From Girardinichthys multiradiatus (Eukaryota > Chordata > Actinopteri > Cyprinodontiformes > Goodeidae), in the NCBI RefSeq assembly GCF_021462225.1, contig NC_061794.1, positions 16,633,784-16,697,783 on the forward strand: a DNA stretch of 64,000 bases. The letters run 5' to 3'. Below the pieces are notes generated by a model. The model was given only the letters and a program-made list of their open reading frames with translations. It ran no database searches and had not been told where the DNA came from. The first letter of the stretch is position 1. Every line of letters starts with the position of its first letter. Position numbers and translations under genes: made by a program. This document shows positions 59,171 to 64,000 of the stretch, in pieces.

Positions 59171-61084
59171 AAGATTTCTTTAAACCTCTACCTGCTAGGC
59201 ACATAAATAATTTTGGGCCTAACTGTAGGTGAGTAGAATTACAATGGTCATGATTTGAACCAAAGTTTTAGTTTCTAAATTAAAATTTTTATTTTAGCTA
59301 TAAAAAACTATGGATATTTGTACATCAGTACATTTGGATTACTAGGGAAGGTCTTTCGGTCGCCCATTTCATGACCTAGAAGTGTATATAATGAGAAAAA
59401 AATGAATGAATGAATGAATGAATACCTGCTGAGAGTACCAACATTGTTCAACACATTGTTTTTTTATCTGTTTTGTTCTGACATTGTATTTAAATACATA
59501 ACTTAGTTTTTTTTAACTATAACCATCACTGTTCTTATCACTCTTTGGTTTGCCCTTTGTCATCCATGGCAGGAACCGTTTGGGTTCTGGGGGTTGTCAG
59601 GGTCAAATTCTGGCTCAGACAAGTAACCCCTTGTCCTTTTCAAACCATGTTGTATTCTTTGTCTGACTTGTATTCCTGGTGGGAAAAGTCCTCCAGACAG
59701 AATGGCTTTAGTGTCTACGTCCCTTACAGCGTTTACTAAAGCAAGCTGGTCATCTCAACCAATACAATAGCAGCATGAGAAAACAAACTGTGGAAAACAA
59801 TGAGAAATAATCGTTATAAATCCAGTTGGAAAGGAAATACCCAGCTGAGTTATGAGTTGGCAAAAAATACAAAAGTAGGGTCCACACACTTTACATTTCT
59901 AATGTTTGGTTTAACATATTTCTGAAAATATTTTAGAAAACATTTGAATGTAAAAAGAAAACATCGATGTAAGGTCAAAGGTAGGAATGAGCATGACATC
60001 AGAGCCAGTTAAAAAGGTTATTGGAGCTAATTATACAGCACACTGCAAATCTCACAGGGCTGCAAGAAAATCAATGTTTTTAGATCAATTCTTTTGATAG
60101 AACAGCAATTTTCTGGCCTCTTTTTAAGGAAGAGATTTTCAAGTTTAATTTGTTCACTTTGTTTTGTTCTATGAATTACATCAAATATTCTAAAATGTAA
60201 CTATATATTTTGAGAAACACAAATATAATTAGTTATTTAAATACCCCTGTGGTCTAAACACAAGATTAACCAACTTGTCCTTGCGTTTATAGCTTTGTTG
60301 TGCAGTTTTCTGTAAGGATTTGCTCTGTTTTCAGTGTACACAGAATTGTTTTAAGATTTGTAACCCTGTGGTGAAGTACGTGAAGAGCAGATTAGTTTGA
60401 AAACAAGTCTGACAGCTGGGAGCAATGAATGAAAGTGATGGTGAAAGAAATGCACTGCTGAGATAAAGGTAGACTATTATGCAAAAAAATGGATGAGGAT
60501 TTTCAAACATGGAGTTAAGATTACATATTGCAGAACAAAGATAATTTAGAAAAGAAAAATAAATATAGCTTGAATGAAATGTTTAAAGTGGGGGATGAGT
60601 TAAAAATACAAGCTAACAGTTTGAGGAGAGGGTTGAAGAGTAGAAGGATGAGGAAGATAAGGGCAGATGGTTGTTGGGAAGATAAAAACCATTCAGGATG
60701 GGAGAGTCAGGGAAGAAAAGAGATAATGGTATAGAATGGATTCACTGAGTGACATTCATTAAAAAGGTAATTTACTGGGTGAATGATTGTGTCTCTTGTG
60801 TGTTAATATTGGACAACAGAGAATTAAGTGTGTGCCTCAGTTCCTGAACTGCTTACTTTTTCAAATAGACTACGATGGAGGAAACTGAGACATCTACATA
60901 CATAATGGACACAATTTGAAAAAATGCATGTTGAATGAAAATAATTATACTGCTGCTGGCATAATTTGCTGAACTGTGGGATAAATGCATAAAACAATTT
61001 GAGAGTACAGGAAAAGGAGGCAGGATTTGTTTTAGGAAGATAACAGGAATAAAAAAGTTTAAACTGTGACATGCATTGGTAATC
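59171..61084. other. Intron 3 stretch without recognised elements
   Basis: AT-rich DNA with a short (AATG)n run at 59399-59423; otherwise nothing supported. Confidence 0.4.
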
Positions 61085-63045
61085 GGCCCCCATACTCAGA
61101 TACCCCTAAATACAATCCACGGAAACCTGGTAGCTTCAGAAGTTACCTAATTAGTAAATAGGATCTATCTTCTGTAATTTAATCTTTGTATAAATCCATC
61201 TGTTCTATAAAGGCCTCAGACGTTTTTTGAGAACAATTGAGAACAAACAGCACCATGAAGACCAAGGAACACAGCAGACAGGTCATGGAGAAAGTTGTGG
61301 AGAAGTTTAACACAGAGTCAGGTTATAAAACAATATCTCACGCTTTAAAAATCTCACAGAGTAATGTTCAGTACCTGATCTGAAAATGAAGTCTTTGACA
61401 CAGGGAAACAAAGAAAATAACATGGCCTTCAACCTAAACTTACAGGTTGGACAAGTAAAGCAATATTCAGTGAAGCAGGCATCTGATCCATGGCAATTAT
61501 GGAGGAGCTGCAAAGGTTCACAACTCGGTTGGGATAAAAGGCAACTATTATGGCTGTTTTCCGTTAGTACCTACTCAAGTCTGCTTGACCCAACACGGTT
61601 TCTGTCATTTTCCATTACATCTGAGTGCAACCTTAATGTGGGTGCAGTCATTAAGGCAAGGTGGCCGAAAGGTAACGTGACTTGTATTTGGCTCTAAAGA
61701 ATATCTTTTCATTTCTGGTTACCCCATCTAAGTTCCTCTGTATTTTCTTATCAGTGACCAAGCACAAAAACTTCTGCAGTCTGTCCTCGTTGTTGGACTA
61801 CTGTGTTAATTTCCGTATTGCCATTTACCTCAAAGCTCGGAATACACTCATTAGCTGTGGTGAGTTTTAAAAATGGTCAAAAAATGGCATTCCTGTAACG
61901 GAGTCGCTCTCGTGACTCAACCAGTGACACCTATCCTGACCGGCAGTCTTTGGACATTACATTTTCTTTTTCTTTTTTGTTTACCGTGTCCTGTCTATCA
62001 GAGTAACGCCCAAAATTGTTGTCTGAGTGCCAAGAAAAACCCCAACAGATTTACTTTCACAGTGGAGCATTACAGCTAATGCTTTAAAGCTCTGCTTGAT
62101 ATTTGTAAAATAAACTTTATTAGAAACTGCGTTTGGATTATTTCGATTGTTACGGACATGGGGACTAAAAAACAAAAAGGAAAACAATAAGAAGCAAGAA
62201 AGAGCAATACTGAACAATAGTATTTCAGTAGTTTGTTTCCTGAATGCTGATGTTTTCTAGCCTTGTTTTTCTGTCTGAGTGGCAAGAAGGAAGCCATTTT
62301 TGAAAGCCACAGAAAGTCTGATTTGTAGTTTGCCACAAGTGTGTAGTTAGCAAACATGTGGAAGAAGGTGCGCCGGTCAGATGAGACCAAATTAGATTAT
62401 TTTACTACATGTATGGACTATGTGTGGCTAAAAACATATCACTGCACATCACCCTCCCACAACCCCCAAAGTAACACATGGTAGTGGGAGCATCATGTTG
62501 TGGGGTGTTTTTGTCAGGATTAACAGGATAAACTGTTAGGGGCAGTGCTGAAAGGAAACTTGTTAGGAGCTGCAAAATACCTGAGACTGGGTAGGAGGTT
62601 TATCTTAAGCAGGGCAACAACACTCACATTCAGCCAGATGGGTCAGATCAAAGCATTGCAAAAGTTTAAATCAACAAGACTTTAAATTTAATGTTCGATT
62701 GCTACTCTATATCCTGTCTGACTGAATTTTAGCTATTTTGCAAAGAACAATAGACAAAGAAATGTAGTCTCTAAACATGCAAAGCTGTTGGAGACATATC
62801 TCAAAATACTTGCTGCTGTAATTGCAGTAAAAAGTGGTTCTGCCAAGTGTTGACTGTTTGCACACCACATTTTTAAGATTTTTAAGGTAAGGGACATGAA
62901 AATGTCACCTTATACTGCACAGTTATCCACTCTGTGTTTGTCTATCACATAAAATATAAATAAAATACACTGACGTTTATGGCTGTGACGTAACAAAATG
63001 TGGAAAGGATTTTAGAGGTATTGATATTTTTGTAAGGTACTGCAT
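61085..63045 (+). mobile_element. Decayed Tc1 element (MKTKEH family) carrying an insertion
   Basis: The leader (CCTAATTAGTAAATAG, AAAGGCCTCAGACG) leads to the start MKTKEHSRQVMEKVVEKF at 61255. Family order continues to GCAACTATTATGGCTG near 61550. After an unrelated 0.7 kb it resumes with GAGTGGCAAGAAGGAAGCC at about 62277, then GTGGAAGAAGGTGCGCCGGTCAGATGAGACC (first Asp), TGGGAGCATCATGTTGTGGGG, and the right terminal region (TCTATCACATAAAATATAAATAAAATACACTGACG...TTTGTAAGGTACTGCA). There are multiple stops and deletions, including most of the DNDPKH to PIENLW segment. Inactive. Confidence 0.8.
61553..62275. mobile_element. Unidentified ~0.7-kb insertion inside the Tc1
   Basis: Interrupts the Tc1 transposase between the blocks ending at about 61552 and resuming at about 62276. 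The left part (GTTAGTACCTACTCAAG, GTTTCTGTCATTTTCCATTACATC, GGTAACGTGACTT) resembles the ends of a widespread fish DNA transposon of possible Harbinger/ISL2EU type. I could not see a matching right end or a clear target duplication. Small ORFs inside have no recognised product. Confidence 0.4.
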
Positions 63046-64000
63046 TAGATAATGATTTAGAGCAACGATGTTTACCTAGACATGGACTAAATGCATCTTC
63101 TGTGCTTTCATATTTCCAAGTCTGATGCATGATTCTCAAGAAAACCTTTAGATTTTAGAGGGCTTTTCAAACAAGACCTTAGTGTTGAATGGGGAAATCT
63201 GGCACGGCAACACTGTAGTGGTGAGATCACCAACATACTAATAAATAATAAAGCATATTATGAGGCTGTTTGACAGCAGCTTTCCTTTGGATGACACATC
63301 ACTGAAATGATCAGTCCGCAGGCTGTCGGCTGGCCAGTGTCACCCCATGACATCATCTCTATTTATGCCTCTAAGTTCTAATTTCCATCAAAAAGCACAG
63401 CAGATTTTATGGTTATTGATTTTATATGTCAGAGTCACAGGGTTTTCTCTTCAAACAGAGGTGGTTGAGTTTAAATAATAGCCAGAATTTAGTGATAATT
63501 TCGTACAGCACCCTTTTCTTTTTTTGGAATTCAAACCAGCTGTACAAGTTATTTTATGTTTTTCTTTTTGCTTGCTTTGTATTGGTTGAGAATCTTTTTG
63601 TCCCATCTTGGAAAATGTGTATCTTTGTATGACTTTTTTTTAAATGAGTAGTTAAAACACTGCATATAGAGTAAGATGTGGTTTAAGCTTTGTAATGACC
63701 TAAAAATAAGGAGCTCTTCAAGGTGGGAAAAAAGAGGCAAGTGTGAGGTGCACAAAACGTGTGCATTAGGAAGGAGTAGGGGGAAGCAAGCAGGGGTGTG
63801 CTGGCCTCTGGGGATGCACCATGTGTTGGGCTGGAGAAGGAGGAGGAGGGCAATGGGGCGGAGCGAACTAAAATGCCGGGGGGTGGTTGAAGAATACCCA
63901 CTTTGATGAATAAAACATCCATGTGTATGAAGGGGTGGAGTGAATGCATTAAGGCCACTGTAGAGGAAGAAAAGAAAAAGCAAATGGCAAGATTTGGAAA
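63046..64000. other. Intron 3 stretch, no supported gene
   Basis: A minus-strand open frame of 144 codons at 63549-63983 lacks any recognisable domain and lies opposite a purine-rich run; treated as chance. Confidence 0.4.

Larger units (their letters stand above)
52310..64000 (+). other. celsr3: celsr3 intron 3 (continues past the window)
   Basis: At least 11.7 kb. I looked for the following EGF/laminin G exon (an NGGTC-type EGF, then a FRGLRQRF block) and saw no candidate in the frames or in the GC-richer patches. Confidence 0.75.

Noticed and set aside
63549..63983. 144-codon minus-strand ORF
   Set aside because: No recognisable domain, composition reflects the opposite purine-rich strand, and it lies in an intron without promoter or homology signs.

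Overview
This is a eukaryotic, almost certainly teleost fish, window. The evidence is one very large vertebrate gene with phased GT/AG introns, AT-rich introns full of CA/TG, TA and TATG microsatellites, and about twenty Tc1/mariner copies of the DD34E families typical of ray-finned fish genomes, plus L2/CR1-like and other non-LTR retrotransposon remains. I cannot name the species or order.

The only cellular gene I can support is celsr3 (cadherin EGF LAG seven-pass G-type receptor 3), on the + strand from the start codon at 11713 to beyond the right edge. Three coding exons lie inside: a giant exon 1 (11713-17143: signal peptide, very long pre-cadherin region, furin-like site, cadherin repeats 1-8 and most of 9), exon 2 (45518-45861: end of cadherin 9 and the following domain) and exon 3 (52021-52309: first EGF-like modules). 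The junction phases agree (1, 0, 1). Intron 1 is 28,374 bp, intron 2 is 6,159 bp and intron 3 is longer than 11.6 kb. The remaining EGF, laminin G, GAIN/GPS and seven-pass exons lie outside.

Layout: 1-11100 is upstream intergenic DNA, mostly Tc1 copies, with a CpG-rich block followed by POU/homeodomain-like motifs at 8837-9260 as a candidate control element. 11101-11712 is the 5' untranslated/promoter-proximal region. 17144-45517 (intron 1) carries four LINE remnants, several Tc1 relics and foldback MITEs, and a GC-rich island with a perfect 11-bp inverted repeat near 37.5 kb. 45862-52020 (intron 2) holds a decayed Tc1, a CA repeat and a LINE tail. 52310-64000 (intron 3) holds three Tc1 relics, one carrying an unrelated 0.7-kb insertion.

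The most interesting points are: (a) the Celsr3 pre-cadherin region is about 880 residues against about 310 in human CELSR3, and exon 1 contains an in-frame GTGAGT...pyrimidine-CAG pair whose removal (560 codons) would restore the family's usual length; (b) two perfect snap-back hairpins inside Tc1 relics that look like templated inversions; (c) a foldback MITE family whose arms carry the last codons of a Tc1 transposase; (d) an almost intact Tc1 stopped by one nonsense codon just before its catalytic Glu. I found no clearly new gene system. All family assignments are from recognition of sequence, with no database search.
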